Both the position numbers and the translations under genes were made by a program. This document shows positions 8,490 to 20,542 of a DNA stretch of 64,000 nt, piece by piece. The notes beneath the pieces were generated by a model. It was not told the origin of the DNA, searched no databases, and saw only the letters and a list, made by a program, of their open reading frames with translations. Numbering within the stretch: position 1 is the stretch's first letter; every line of letters starts with the position of its first letter. This DNA comes from Chalciporus piperatus (lineage: Eukaryota > Basidiomycota > Agaricomycetes > Boletales > Boletaceae). The stretch spans positions 186,001-250,000 of the forward strand of contig JBBPTG010000018.1 in the NCBI GenBank assembly GCA_038093975.1, written 5' to 3'.

Positions 8490-11400
8490 ATGCATCCGTT
8501 TGGAGTCGCGCAATATGATGTATTACGCGAAGTCGAGTCCACATCATGGTGGATTAGTGACTCGCTATCAATGTACGCGAACTCCGAGAACATCCATGGT
8601 GTCGACCTCTTCCGCCTTGGGTTGCAGATGATCGCTTTGGGTTGCAGATGATCGCTTCCGCTTCGAGGACTGTCTTGCAAGCCCTCGATCAAGTTTCGTC
8701 TTCAAGTAACTACACGCTCGATCAGTGCCTTTCGACTTGGCTGTCGAGTTCGGGGCCGAACCAATGCCTAGTCGTGTTGGAAAGGATGAAGGACATAATC
8801 ATGGGTGCCCGAACAATACACATATCCTCTGCTATCCCAGGTTTCCCACCCGCAGACAAGAGACTTAGGGAGACCATCGATTTCTTCCAGGAGCATAGGG
8901 ATCAATTCGATTTCCTGCTTACCAGCGTCATCCGGTGAGTGTCTCGGTGACATGAAGGAGACTTTACGTGACCCTTCATCCAAGTGACCGGGAAGCGCTC
9001 ATTCATCGGTCATCGGGAGTGCACTCGATTGGGGCTGGCACTGCACATATGATGGACGATGGGGAAACAAATGCGGGTCACCCTCAGGATGTATCAGGGA
9101 TTGACATGAGCATCAGGTAAGTTTCACGGCGCAGCGCTGGACGGAGCTAACTTGGGACTCAAGCCTCAACGGAGGCAAGCGACCCGACAGCAGCCCTCTT
9201 TCTGGCGCGGCGCGGGGCCCTGCGTTGCTCTCGGGTACAAACCAAGACTGTGCGTCCTTCATGATACTCGCACCACCCGTGGGTTTGCTGAATAAGGTTA
9301 CGGTGCCTAGCGCAAATGCTGGAGGTCAGTGCGGTTCACCCTCAGGAACCATCAGGGATCGTTAGGAACGTCAGGTAAGTTTCACGACACCATGATAGAT
9401 GGAGCTAACATTGGACTTATGACTTAGCAATGCAACGGAGAGATCCACGCGGGCTGAGAACCAGCCTTATTCCAACGTGGCGCGGGAAGCTGCGTTGCCC
9501 AGGGTACAAACCCAGTAACGAAACAGGATCGTGCGTCCTTCAAAATATTCGCATCACGCATGGGCTTGCTGACCAACATCCCAAGTGCAAAAGCTGGAAG
9601 ACGTCTTGAGCTGGCTCAATGGATTAAATTGCGACAAGAAGCATGAATACATGTCCTCCCTGCGTCAACCCGACACGTGCACATGGTTCCCTACTACACA
9701 TGCCTATAAGGAATGGAGGAGCGGCGAGAAGCCGTTCCTGTGGTTAAACGGAAAAGGTTCGCGATTTGAAACTCGGTGGAGGGCTCGTGGATAATACCAT
9801 GACTATAGCTGGTGCTGGCAAGTCCGTCTTGGCGTTGGTACCCTCTTTTTTCGCACTTTAAGTCGGTACTGACCAAATCAGTGCTTCAACGATTGAAGAT
9901 ATTAGAAACCCTCTGGAGGACGGAGAAACCCTTGTCTTCTTCTATTGCGATTTCGCGGATCAACGGTCAGCGACTGCGGCGGAGGTGATGCGGTCCCTCC
10001 TATCACAGCTCCTGCGTCACCTCCGTGATCGCGGCGTCGTCCCTGGAGATCTACTCAAGACCATCCTCGAGGAGAAATGCAGTGGCAGTCTATCGCTCAC
10101 CGACACTATTCGTTTATGCGGCTTTGCGACTGGCGCCACGAAACATCTCGTGCCAAGACCTCTCATTGTCATTGATGCATTGGACGAATGTACAGATCTT
10201 GAGCTCCTCTTGAGATGTCTGCTTGCGTGGAACAAGGATGGAATGCAGCTCTTGGTGACAGGTCGACCACTCCAAATTATCAAGGACTTCTTAGGCAACC
10301 TTCCTTCTCTGTCCCTTGAGGACTCGGCCAAAGCGCTTGGATCTGACATCAACTTGCATGTCACCCAATCCATCGACTCCAGCCGATTCTTGGGAAGGCT
10401 TGATAGTGCGGTCAAGAAGTCGATCTGTGCGGTGCTGAATCGGAAAGCAGATGGAATGTAAGAGCCCATGTTGTTTATGCTCGAATCAACGACCACATCT
10501 CCCATTCTCTAGGTTTAAATGGGTTCAGTGCCAAATCAGCACTCTTGAGGAGTGTAGGACCCTGCGAGACGTTTGGGAAACGCTGAACAGCCTCCCAACC
10601 GGCCTCGAAGACACATACAAGAGAATTCTCCGCGCTATTGACGAACGGCCATTTGGAGCGACCTTGGCGCGGCATGCCCTGGTGTGGCTCGTCCTATCTC
10701 TGGAGCCCCTGCGATTCTGTCAACTGGCCGAAGCGCTCTCCATTGATGTTGAACAGCAAAAAATCGATCGTGAGGCAGGGCCTATGCATCGACATGCCCT
10801 CCTGGATGCGTTGTCGAGCCTGGTGATATATGACGAGCAGAGGGATGTCATTACCCTCTCGCATTTTAGCGTCAAGGTAAGCTGCAATTCTCGCCTTTTT
10901 TCAGTGAATTGACTACTATGTCTGGTCTCGTAGGAATACCTGATAGGAGCGGTTACTCGATCAAAGCTGCCGTATCATGTCAAACAGCAAGATGGAAACA
11001 TCTGGATAGCTCGAGTCTGCATGTGCTACATCTCTCTGTACCTCTCCCAGCCCCAATGCACCACGGCTGCACAGCCCGAGCTGGAAGCATGGCCGATGCT
11101 GGGTTATGTGTTCTCTTTCGGCTTCGAGCACCTCGCGCACATCAATGGAGGGTCTATCCCGTTACTCCGGGCGCTCGTGAATCTCCAGTCGGCCATTCTA
11201 CAGCATCCGCTGGAGTGGGATCGGTTGTGCGAGCTGCGGGAGGACGAACTCTGATGGCCATATCTCGGACCCACATGGCCATCTTCACAGCATGATTTTG
11301 TGCTCTACGTCTTGATCGCCCACGCCTCGAAGAGACTGCTTCAGACATTCCTCCCATTCCTCCTAAAACAGCTCCGCTCCAAGCCTAAGAACGGAGCTGT

Positions 11401-13514
11401 GACGAACCCCCTCGTATACGCGACCGACCTCCAGAAGACCGACCATGCAATCATTTTGCTCACACAACTCGGAGGCTCCCATGTTAATCTTCGCGGACTG
11501 GCTCTCGACGACTCTCAGGAGGTGTTGCCCATAGAGATCGCTGTCGAGCGTAACAACTATGTGCTGGTGGACAAGTTCTTGAGTACAGGTTGCTCCGTAC
11601 CAGTGCTGCTCTTTGAGCGAGCCATTTGCATGCCATGGTGCAGCAGTCGTGTCCTTGCGAGGTTACTTCAAACGCAGAAATTCATGGAATGGGCAGTATC
11701 CAACGTCAAGGATAACAAACTGTATCGAGGCATATTCAGTAGTGGAAGACCAGGTACCGGTGACATGGCAGAAACGGAGGCAGATCACGTCGTTATCGCA
11801 CGGAGACTGCTTCAGGTGGGATGTGACATTTCTGTCAACACTTCACTCGGGGTGGAGCTTCTCGAACGGTCTACCTATGCGGGTCACGTCTCTGTGTTGG
11901 AGTATCTGCTCCCACCTGACACGCTACCGCCTTCCCACCTTTTCTTTGCTGCAGCCATCAGTAACACTGTCCGGAAAACATCTGTCCTCCGTTTTCTCAT
12001 CCACCATGGAGTTGATGTTCGCACTGTTTCACCCTCAGGCGATACTGGACTTCATCTCGTGATGTCGTCCCTTTGGGAAGAAATAACTTTGGAAGCAATT
12101 AAATTTCTCGTTGAAGCTGGATGTGACCCCTTCGCCCGTAACCCACCTGGTGAAACACCGCTTCACAAAGCAGTGAAGCATGGTCACATCCCCGTGGTCA
12201 GATACCTGCTTTCACTTGACAACGCGCCCGATCCACTCCCATTCGACATTCTACTTGCTGGGCTAGAGTCGGCCTCGACTGCCCCGATGCTCCGTTTCCT
12301 CATTGACAAGGGAGTTGATGTCCACACAGCTACGCTGAGCGGAGACACGGTGCTTCATCTCGCAATGGGGTCATACTCAGAGCGAGATTGTTTAGAGACG
12401 GTCAAGATCCTCACCGACGCTCGATGTGATCCTCGGGCGTGTAATCAGATGGGTGAAACTCTCATCCATGCTGCGATTCGTTCTGGCTACGTCTCCGTCA
12501 TGGAATATCTGCTTGCTCTCGATGTTCCACTTCCTCCCAACATCCTCTCCTTTGCCATCCAACAACCCTCGAGTGTGCAGATGATCCGCTTGCTCATCGC
12601 AAAAGGCGCAGATGTACAGAATGTTGCTGACGAGTACGACAACGAAGATAACGAAGATGATGAAGACAACGAAGACAACGAAGACAACGAAGACAACGAA
12701 GGCGACGAAGACTACGAGGAGACGGTGCTTCTTCTCGTTATGGGATCTGAATCCTATTCCGAAGAAGAGCGCCTGGAAGTTGTCAAAATCCTACACCTTG
12801 GCAGACGACGGGAGGACAGTACTTCAGCTTGCAATGCTATATTGGGAAAGTACTTGTTTGGAAATAGTCAAGTTCCTCATCGATTCCGGTGCAAGCATTG
12901 GGGACAGCACGATGCTCCTTGAGGACGCAATTCGCTCTGGATATTCCTCGCTTGTGAAATATCTACTCTCCAGGAATGCCACCCCACTCCCCTCCGGCAT
13001 CCTACTCACTTCTCTGCAAGAACAATCTCCTCCCACGAAGATCCGCCTTTTGGTTGAAATTGGTGTGGGCACGCTTGCTGTTGCAGATGGTGGGAGGACG
13101 GTACTTCATCTTGCTCTACAATATGGGGAGGAGGACTGCCTGGAAACCATCAAGATCCTTATCAACACTGGCTGTGATCCCCGGGCATGCAATTCTTATG
13201 GCAGGACTTTCGTTCGCTCCGCAATGGACAGAGGATACATCTCGGTCGTCGACTACGTGCTTTCGCTCCGCATACCACTCCCTTCCGATATCCTTCTCAT
13301 CGCACTAGAGCGATGCTCAAGCCTCCAGATCATCTCTTCTCTGGTGGATCAGGGTGCCGATGTGAATGTCGTCTCTGCCAATGGGGAAAGTGCACTCGAT
13401 CTTGCCATGCAGCTGTATTCGGAACCAGACTTTTATGAGATATCCGAAATTTTCGGCAGTGCCAGGAATGGTTTCCGTCCCGCAAAGAGACGGAGATTGG
13501 AGCTCGAATCCTAA
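8490..13514 (+). pseudogene. NACHT-ankyrin (fungal NLR-like) gene with frame damage
   Basis: STAND-type NTPase of the kind tied to non-self recognition in fungi. Inferred exons: 8490-8934, 8985-9116, 9164-9234, 9311-9374, 9428-9503, 9594-9756, 9809-9833, 9882-10457, 10513-10876, then from 10934. The NACHT core is clear: LEDVLSWLNG leader, Walker A GKAGAGKS assembled across an intron at 9756/9809, Walker B PLIVIDALDEC, and an RNVR-like LLVTGRP. After 11300 come about ten ankyrin repeats (GDTGLHLVM, GETPLHKAV, GRTVLHLAL). Two breaks: a 20-bp tandem duplication at about 8617-8656 shifts the first exon, and near 12795 the ankyrin frame shifts, apparently after a deletion. The 11.25 kb exon join is also uncertain. 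An acidic Asn-Glu-Asp repeat (about 12640-12710) sits beside the second break. It may be a recent pseudogene or encode shortened products. Confidence 0.7.
9073..9597 (+). repeat. Tandemly duplicated exon-intron unit in the NLR gene
   Basis: 9073-9322 and 9331-9597 are diverged copies of one unit: a short exon ending CAG before GTAAGTTTCACG, an intron with a GGAGCTAAC branch, a second exon ending before GGTACAAACC, and an intron containing GTGCGTCCTTCA. Both copies splice in frame by my reading, so the duplication lengthens the linker between the N-terminal region and the NACHT domain. Confidence 0.75.
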
Positions 13515-13938
13515 ATGGAAGATTCGTGGTGAGAAACCCAGGTATGTGAGGTGATGCACCGGATACATGCATAGCGTACTGAATATTGTCCTGCACAGGC
13601 TCCATGCGCCTGGATCTATATTTTCCGTGCTCGCCCGGATTGCGGGACTTGATACAAGACGTACATGATGTATAGCCCACAAAAGTCCACCCATGCCTTA
13701 CCTTGGCAGCTACTCGAGTCTTGGAGCTTCTTCACGTTTGACTGCCTTTTTACACGTGTCTCTGTGTATTCCTAGAGCAAAATTTAATTGATTATCTCTT
13801 CCAGCTATATACTCACGAACCGTCCAATACACGCCTAGTACTGTGGACGGAGGCAGCGAGGACGCTTGGCACAATGAAGATGATGCCATGGGTGCGAGGG
13901 TCGTTGGGAAGTGGCACATGCTGAACCTACGAGCACTC

Positions 13939-14463
13939 TCAGGTAAAGGAGACTGAGGTCGTCAGCTTCATGGGGTGTAACGTGAGAGAGACATGACTGG
14001 TTATGACAGCGGTATTAATAACGGAACCAAGTCCGTGTACACCCAGTTGACATGATCCAAAAGTGAAAATCTTGCTCGCCGCAGCAGCTTCCCATAGTCC
14101 GCGTTGAAGACAAACTCGATACACAAATTGTCGGACAAGGGCAGATACACGTCCGAGGACCATTTCCCTGAGCAAAATCAAGACAATTTCAGTCACATTC
14201 TGATCCGTGCATCTAATTGGAATGCACACCAGTAATCGAATGTGGGAGATCTTGATCATGATTCATATTTAATGATATTACTTAGATCGTACCTTGCTCG
14301 GGCTTCCTCTTCGCCGGCTTTCGAAAGCGTTCTGCCTCTTTAGTTCCGAGTCCATCAAAGTCGCCGCGATCTCCTTGTCTCGTTCAGTAGATTCAACCGG
14401 CCATGCCATCATTCGGATGGAGGTGTGATTTGCGAGAGCTGCATACCCTTTCTCCGATGCCAT
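13939..14463 (-). pseudogene. Poly(A) polymerase fragment (fossil)
   Basis: The N-terminal part of a nuclear poly(A) polymerase is recognisable. Exon 1 (14463-14293) has the family line RDKEIAATLMDSELKRQNAFES; exon 2 (from 14167, after a TTTTGCTCAG acceptor) has EMVLGRVSALVRQFVYRV, then KIFTFGSCQLGVHGLGS. An extra base near 14310-14320 shifts the frame so that the expected Glu-rich EEEAR stretch is read as RRRGSPSK. The catalytic GxGSDID motif reads GLGSVIN, losing both aspartates, and homology stops there. The rest of the enzyme is absent nearby, so this is a decayed partial copy, not the functional gene. Confidence 0.7.
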
Positions 14464-14800
14464 TCTTCTGAAAAATAGATGACAGAGAAGAACTTGCAGG
14501 ACGCGGATTCGGACGGTGCAGCAAATACAGTGGCCCAGGTGTAGTTCTCTGAACCTAAGTAGACGCCTCGGGAGGCGCTTACCGTGTGACTGGGAAGTGA
14601 CTAGTGACTCGACTTCAAGTTGGACACACTCGACTACGAGACTCGAAGAAAAGTAAAGTGAGACTGAGTTGCAGGGGACAGCCATCGCTAGCCATCGCCA
14701 ACACTGCTGACTAGACTGCCTTGAGACTGCCAGTATGTTTCCACGCTCAATCAACTAACCTGAATCTTCACTCCCACTGCTAGTCCGAGTCTCGTGGACG

Positions 14801-16946
14801 ATGTCCAAGCGAAAACAGCAGGTATCGACCGCTCCAACTTCAAAACGGCGACGTGGAGGTAACTTTCCAGCTTTCGGTGCACCCACCGAAGACGATGATG
14901 CCTCTCTACTCTCGCAACCCAGCCAATTTCCTTCGGCCTCAGCTTTGTCGATTCGCGTGCTCCCTCAGCAGGATGCAGTACCTTCGTTATCCTCCCTCGC
15001 AGCTCGCAGCTTCGTCACACACCTCCACAAACTCGCGGAGAACGAACGATCGTGGACTTACGCCAGACATTGGTTAAAGATCCTGCCTGACGCAATAGTA
15101 CCGAGATTGTTCTCTATGTTGCGATCCACCTGTCCAACCATCCTATCCCATGGATTCATCATATTGGTATTATTTCTTTGAATCGTTTAACATTCCATCC
15201 CTAAATCACGTCAAGTACTTCTTCCGCGGACCTTCCCTCGTACTTTCCAGTGCATTACCCGGCGTTCAAAGACAAACTATCATTTCTATCACAAAGAATC
15301 CCGCTTTAAGAGAACTTCGCTTGATCGGCTTCGACAAGTTTGATGACACGCTCTTCGCATCCATTCTACCATCCCTTCCCCTCCTCCGCATTCTAGTGCT
15401 CCGGTGAGGCAGACAACTCTCATCGCTTGGCGTTCTGACACCGTTCAGGGGGTGTTCCAAGGTTAGCACAAAGACAGCAGAAGCGATCGGCGAGGCTTGC
15501 CCGTCCTTGACTACTCTCAACCTCAATTACACGTCCGTCCCACCCGTGTCCCTTGTCACAATATTGAACAATTGCACGCAATTGGAGGTCCTCAAGGTCG
15601 CAGGCATCCCCAATTGGGTAAGTGAACATGGTGCCAACGCCGATTCCATCGCCAATCGGCCTGGTGTTTCTTGTTTAGACGGATGCAACCTTTGCAAAAC
15701 TTCTCGCTGGACTCCCTCACGATCCCGACGTCGTACTGAGGAACATGAAAAATATCAAATTCCGCCAACTAGGTCTCTCTGAAACGTCCATCTCTTCTTT
15801 CATATCTCGCTGTCCCAATCTAACGCGTCTAGACGTCTCCTTCACTCGCGTTCGCCGTCTCCCACCATCAGCTATCTCCTTATCTCCCTCCCTCGAGAAA
15901 CTCTCGCTCACGTCCACCGTACTCTCTAGCACCGACATCGTTTCCCTCATCGCCGCACTTCCCACCCTCCGAACACTCTACCTGGGCGCCCTTGGGGGTG
16001 GCCAAGCTTCCTCCGCCTCCATCAGCAACACCATCGCTATAACCATGACCGACGACACCCTCGCCTCTCTCACGGACATCATGTCCACCTTTCCTCACCT
16101 CGATAAACTCAGTCTTGTCGGTAATGCAAAACTAGGTCTTTTATCCCGTCGTCGCGACCAAGACCGCGCGCTCGCCGATTTGGTTCGTCGAGTCGGTCGG
16201 AAATGCAGGGTACGTCTGGTCTAGAATAGTCTGGTCCCCTCCCGTCTCCCGTCTCGCACGTCACGCGTCAAGTGCTGTGCTTGTGCAACCCGTTTTCTGG
16301 GGGGAGGGGGGCGGGCGTGACAGCGTTCCGACATCTGACATCTGACATCTGATCATACTCATGTCCAGCACCTGAACCTATCGGGGATACCATACCTGAG
16401 ATCCCAGGACCTATCCGGACTGATGCCAGACACAGACACAGACACAGACACTCCATCGCAAGGCGCACCAAGACTCGAAACGCTCGTATTGAACAACACG
16501 GGCATCGACGACGACGCGTCACCGTTCATCGCGTCCTGTGTTTCGCTCGTCGTGTTAGAAGTGGCGGGGACGAAATTGTCACGTGAGTCTGGGCGCCGCT
16601 TTTGACCCTCCCCCCTCCCCCCCCCCCTCCCCCTCCCCCCTTTTTTTTTCTTTGTGGGGGGGCACACGCTAGGAAACTGTGGTTGACCAGGACGTTTTGT
16701 TTGTTCGTCGTTCGCTGTAACAGGCACGGGGTTGTTCCCCATCGTCGATGCGTGTACGAAATTGGAGAAACTCGATCTGACGAGTTGTCGTGGGATCAAG
16801 GTCGCCGATCGTCGTCGGTTCTTCGAGGTGAAAAAAAAAACCAATCGACGTTATTGGAATGCTTTTGCTGACGAGGACAACGTGAACAGGTTTGGGAGAC
16901 GGAGTGGAATGATGATGATTCGGATACCAAGGGCCTGCGTTATTGA
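14801..16946 (+). CDS. Leucine-rich-repeat (RNI-like) protein
   Basis: Multi-exon gene starting MSKRKQQ with a basic KRRRGG patch typical of nuclear proteins. The body has leucine-rich repeats of the RNI type (LPSLPLLRILVLR, CPSLTTLNLNYT, CPNLTRLDVSF, LPTLRTLYLG, FPHLDKLSLVGN, CTKLEKLDLTSC). Introns at about 15166-15215, 15405-15449, 15619-15680, 16210-16368, 16582-16722 and 16829-16890 all keep the frame. The last exon is acidic (TEWNDDDSD) and ends at a TGA at 16946. One exon has a GACACA microsatellite coding Asp-Thr repeats (about 16430-16450). No F-box is evident. The function is unknown; similar proteins in basidiomycetes are annotated only as RNI-like. Confidence 0.75.
16600..16650 (+). 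repeat. Pure polypyrimidine tract in an intron
   Basis: About 45 nearly uninterrupted C and T, ending in nine T, lie inside the fifth intron of the LRR gene. It may act as an extended polypyrimidine tract or form triplex structure. Confidence 0.7.
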
Positions 16947-17294
16947 CGGAAAGGCAAAGGCAAGCAGGGGATCCGGGAAACGATCGGATGAGTTGGACAA
17001 TGTTGCATTCTCAAGTAGTACCAGTGAAGCTGTATGAATAATATATATAATTTTTGCAAGGCATCTTGATTTTGGCCTCATTATGTTATGCCCATCATAG
17101 AAAAAAGCTGCAGTACGTACGCGTGCGATGCGGGGGAAAAAAAACGAATGCGAGACAGAGGGAGCCCAGTGGTTAAATAAATGTCATGGCAGACGCAACC
17201 TCGGCACATAAAAATACCAAACTCAAGAAAAGAAAAGAAAAGAAAATCCAACAACTCAGAAATGCTAGAATCCCAACCCCCTATCAATACCAAC
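16947..17294. other. Convergent 3' intergenic region
   Basis: It lies between two genes that converge. It contains AT-rich sequence (AATAATATATATAATT at 17036-17051) and an AAAAGAAAAG run at about 17228-17246, compatible with polyadenylation signals. No gene. Confidence 0.5.
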
Positions 17295-19432
17295 CTACAA
17301 CCCCTCCGTAAACTTACTCTCCACAGGCGCCGGTCCTGGCGCCCCCGACGACACCGTCCTAGTTTCAGCTCCCGCTCCACCATCACCATCATGATCACGC
17401 TCACGTTCCGCGATAGTCGTATCGCCCGTCTCAGAGTGTTCAGGAGACCGTCTGGGGGAACGGGAGTGAGAGGGACGATCGGAGTCGTGAGCTTGGCCAG
17501 GTTCATCGGTTCGAGGGGGCCTGCCCTCGGGTGCTTTCTCCAGTTGACGTTGAGTAGCACCTCGGTGTCCTCCTCCCCCGGCTGCTCCTGAAACTTGGTC
17601 ATGGTGGTCGTGATCGTGATCGTGGCGGTCGCGGTCACCCGCTAATGTAGTCGCTTTCCTTTCTTGCTGAGCGGAATGAGCATCGGTGAATCAGAGGTGG
17701 ACTCCAAAACGGGCACATGAAAAAAATTTGTAACACTCACCGCGTATCCGTTCCTCGCACCGTTCATCCCCGCGTTCTTGGATGGGTGCGTATACGAAGG
17801 CGGTTCAGCCTGCTCATCAACGACAGCATCCTGATAGATATCCCCATCGTCTTCTTCCCCCGCCTCCTCTTCTTCCACACTAGATCCTTCATCGTCACCC
17901 TCTTCTTCCCCTTCCTCTTCCTCGCTCACATAACCCACTGAACGAACGACTGCTTCGACAGGTCCACCGCGGTCCATTTGTTCGCTCGCGACGAGGTACC
18001 GAGCACACAACATCCTAATATCGTTCCACCACTCCATCATATCCTCATGGCTTCGAGTCCTAAACGTCCACGCATGTGTCGACATCAACTTGAAACTCCC
18101 CGTCTTGGCAGCCCCAATGCCGTCTTTCCTTCCCTCGATATGGAACTTGTGTGACTTTGCCGAGGAAGACGATGGCGGGCCGAGCGTGCATGCGGGGAGG
18201 AAGAGGGATAAAACGGGGTGATGACTCGCCATGTGGTCGAGATCGGAGGAGGCGTATTCGTGGAGGAATCCAGCGGGCGTGAGGACGTAGTATGCCTCGC
18301 GGTACGTGCGCGTGAACCGTTTCTTGCGTTCGAGCATGCCGCTATGGACGGCAATGACGCTCGGGTCTTCTTTGGAAGGGTACATGATCGTTTCTGGATT
18401 CCTGAGGGGCGTTTCTGGGTCAAGGAGATGATCCGAGCGAGCGGAGAAGGAGATCCATTCTCGTTCAGGGGAGAGGGAAGACATGGCTTCGCCGAGTCCG
18501 CGCCAAGTATCTTGTACGGAGGATGTCATGCGGGTCTGCCATTCGTCGTAGGTTTGCCAAGCGGATTGGATGGCACGGACGATGCCTTGTTCGAAATGGG
18601 CGGAATTCTGTTGCATGATGATGATGGATTTTTGGAGGGCGTTTTCTTCGTGGACTTGTTTATGGAGTTGATGCGCTACGGCGATGTTGGCGACGTAACT
18701 GAAAAAGTGAATGAGTGAAATGGAAAGATAGGGGACCGGAGTCAACATACGGATCTTGTTTGGCGGCTACGTGCATGGGTGTGTTTTTGAACATGCTAAT
18801 GCTAGTGGAGAGGTCTCCGACGACTTTTGCGGAGAGCTCGCGCTCTTTCGCGACACTGGTGGCGAGTTTGCCGGTGTCGTTTTGAACATTCTAAACAGGC
18901 GGAATTGAGAGACATGCACGCAAGAGGAGCAAAAGCCTACCTTGATATGGGCTTTAATTTCGACTCTGAGCTTCTGAAGATGCTGTACAATTGAACTGTC
19001 GATTGTTCGACCGAGATTTGCATGCTGGTCAGCAATGGCCCTCGTCTTGTCTCGTATTCCATAGAATACATCCTAGTAGACAGCGATTAGAGCGGAAACG
19101 AGGGAATGCTAAACGAAGCATGCCTGCAAGCCACCTTCACCAAGGAACTGGTTTCCAGCCCTAAAGGGGACCTGAATGACGGCGCGAAGCTTGGTGTACT
19201 CGCGAGCCACATTGTTCTGAATGTCGGCTAAGCCCTCAAAGTAAGCAATGAGCTGTTTGACGATTGCTTTCCAAGCGACGAAGCGCTCGATGAGGACGTC
19301 GGATGGTCTGAGGTCCTGTGGAGCTATGTTTTTCTTGATGAGGGACTGGTTTCTGGACATTGTACTTCCATGTTTTGAAGTGCGAGAGATGGAGGTCGCT
19401 CTTGATATCGACGCTGATTCGTTGTAGTTCAT
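17295..19432 (-). CDS. SLM1: SLM1/SLM2-like PH-domain protein (TORC2 and PI(4,5)P2 effector)
   Basis: Homologue of yeast Slm1/Slm2, adaptors that bind PI(4,5)P2 at the plasma membrane and link TORC2 to Ypk kinases and actin control. Order: Ser-rich N-terminus, a F-BAR-like helical domain across several exons (DVLIERFVAWKAIVKQLI, FEGLADIQNNVAREYTKL, NALQKSIIIMQQNSAHFEQG), a PH domain (SGMLERKKRFTRTYREAYYV ... HEDMMEWWNDI), an acidic linker and a His/Asp-rich tail. I start at the ATG at 19432 (MNYNESAS); the frame is open further but has no support. The 3' end is reached through an intron at about 17659-17738 (GTGAGT...CTCAG) whose downstream exon reads to TAG at 17295, extending the protein well beyond the apparent stop at 17642. 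Confidence 0.85.
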
Positions 19433-19655
19433 CCTCGCTGACAATGGCTGTAATGGCTGCAATGGCTGGCTCAATGACTGACAGACAGACTCATAGGAAC
19501 GACCCGACGTCATCATCCATGTGACACGTGACATCACGTAATCAGTGTCACACACCCATAGTGTACCGCCACCGAATTGCGAGTTTGTCACTTCTTTTCC
19601 ATCTTCCTCACACTTTTGGTCTCAACTTTCGGTCGGTCTCCTCCTCGTCTCAAAC

Positions 19656-20542
19656 ATGAACTCCGGTGTACAGAATCTCGTGGTCTCCCTTGGAGCAATG
19701 CAAAGTAACCTACCTTGTTTCGTTTTTCTAAACATCCACTCATACGCATTGTTTCGCAGTTGCCCGTAGAATTCCCTTCGACGATCCCGTTATTCTCAAC
19801 TACGTCCGGGTCGGCTACGTTCTCAGCCAGATCATCATCATTGGCACGTACTTTTATGTTTCTTACAAGGTACTCTATTCCGCAGTTCTTCGTCTTACCC
19901 GGAGCTAATTGGACACGTCACCCTCCAGGTCAAGCAGAAGAACGACCAGACCGTGCTCAAATATGGTACGTTCATTCTTTTATGACTTCCACACACTCTA
20001 ACACGTTCTTTCACCAGTCGATACCCCAAGCCCAATGGTCCGTTTCCGAGTTATTCGTCGAGTTCCTGATTTCGCTGACGCTGTGCTTAGTCGTCTGACT
20101 CTGGAGGACTTATCACCACGACCGTAAGAGATTACGATCTTTCCGAGACATCAAAACTCGTATGTATCCCGTTTCTCTCAAATTTTCTTGTCGCTCACTA
20201 TTTCCTTCCAGCTCCGTGGTGCATACTTTGGTGTCGCCATGATGGCCTTCTTCCACATCTACATGAAATACACGCAACCTCTCTTCATACAAGCTCTTAT
20301 GGGCCTGAAGAACCTTTACGACGCCAAAACCGTCGCAATTCATGTCCTCGGAAAGAAGGCCGAGGGTGACTTGCAAAGACCATTCAAAACTGCCTCCATG
20401 TTTGGTGGTAAGCGCTTGTCCCCTTGTTCTCCATATGCATTCTCTCAACGAACTTGCGCATCTAGCTGCCGCGGGCCCACAGACCGACGCTGCTTCGGTC
20501 GCAGAGGCAGAGAAGAAGATTGGAGCCAAGAAGGAGGAGTAG
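19656..20542 (+). CDS. PHO88: PHO88/SND3-family ER membrane protein
   Basis: Pho88/Snd3 is an ER membrane protein of the SRP-independent (SND) targeting route, first found through phosphate uptake defects. The start MNSGVQNLVVSLGAMQ is the family's N-terminus. Spliced exons give ARRIPFDDPVILNYVRVGYV, a first membrane span, KQKNDQTVLKYVDTPSPM, LITTTVRDYDLSETSKL, a second span (GVAMMAFFHIYMKYTQPLFI), QALMGLKNLYDAKTVAIHVL and an acidic-basic tail ending GAKKEE. Six introns (donors near 19704, 19870, 19964, 20040, 20160 and 20407) keep the frame. The length matches the family; no defect is seen. The gene is divergent from SLM1 with about 220 bp between the starts. Confidence 0.92.
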
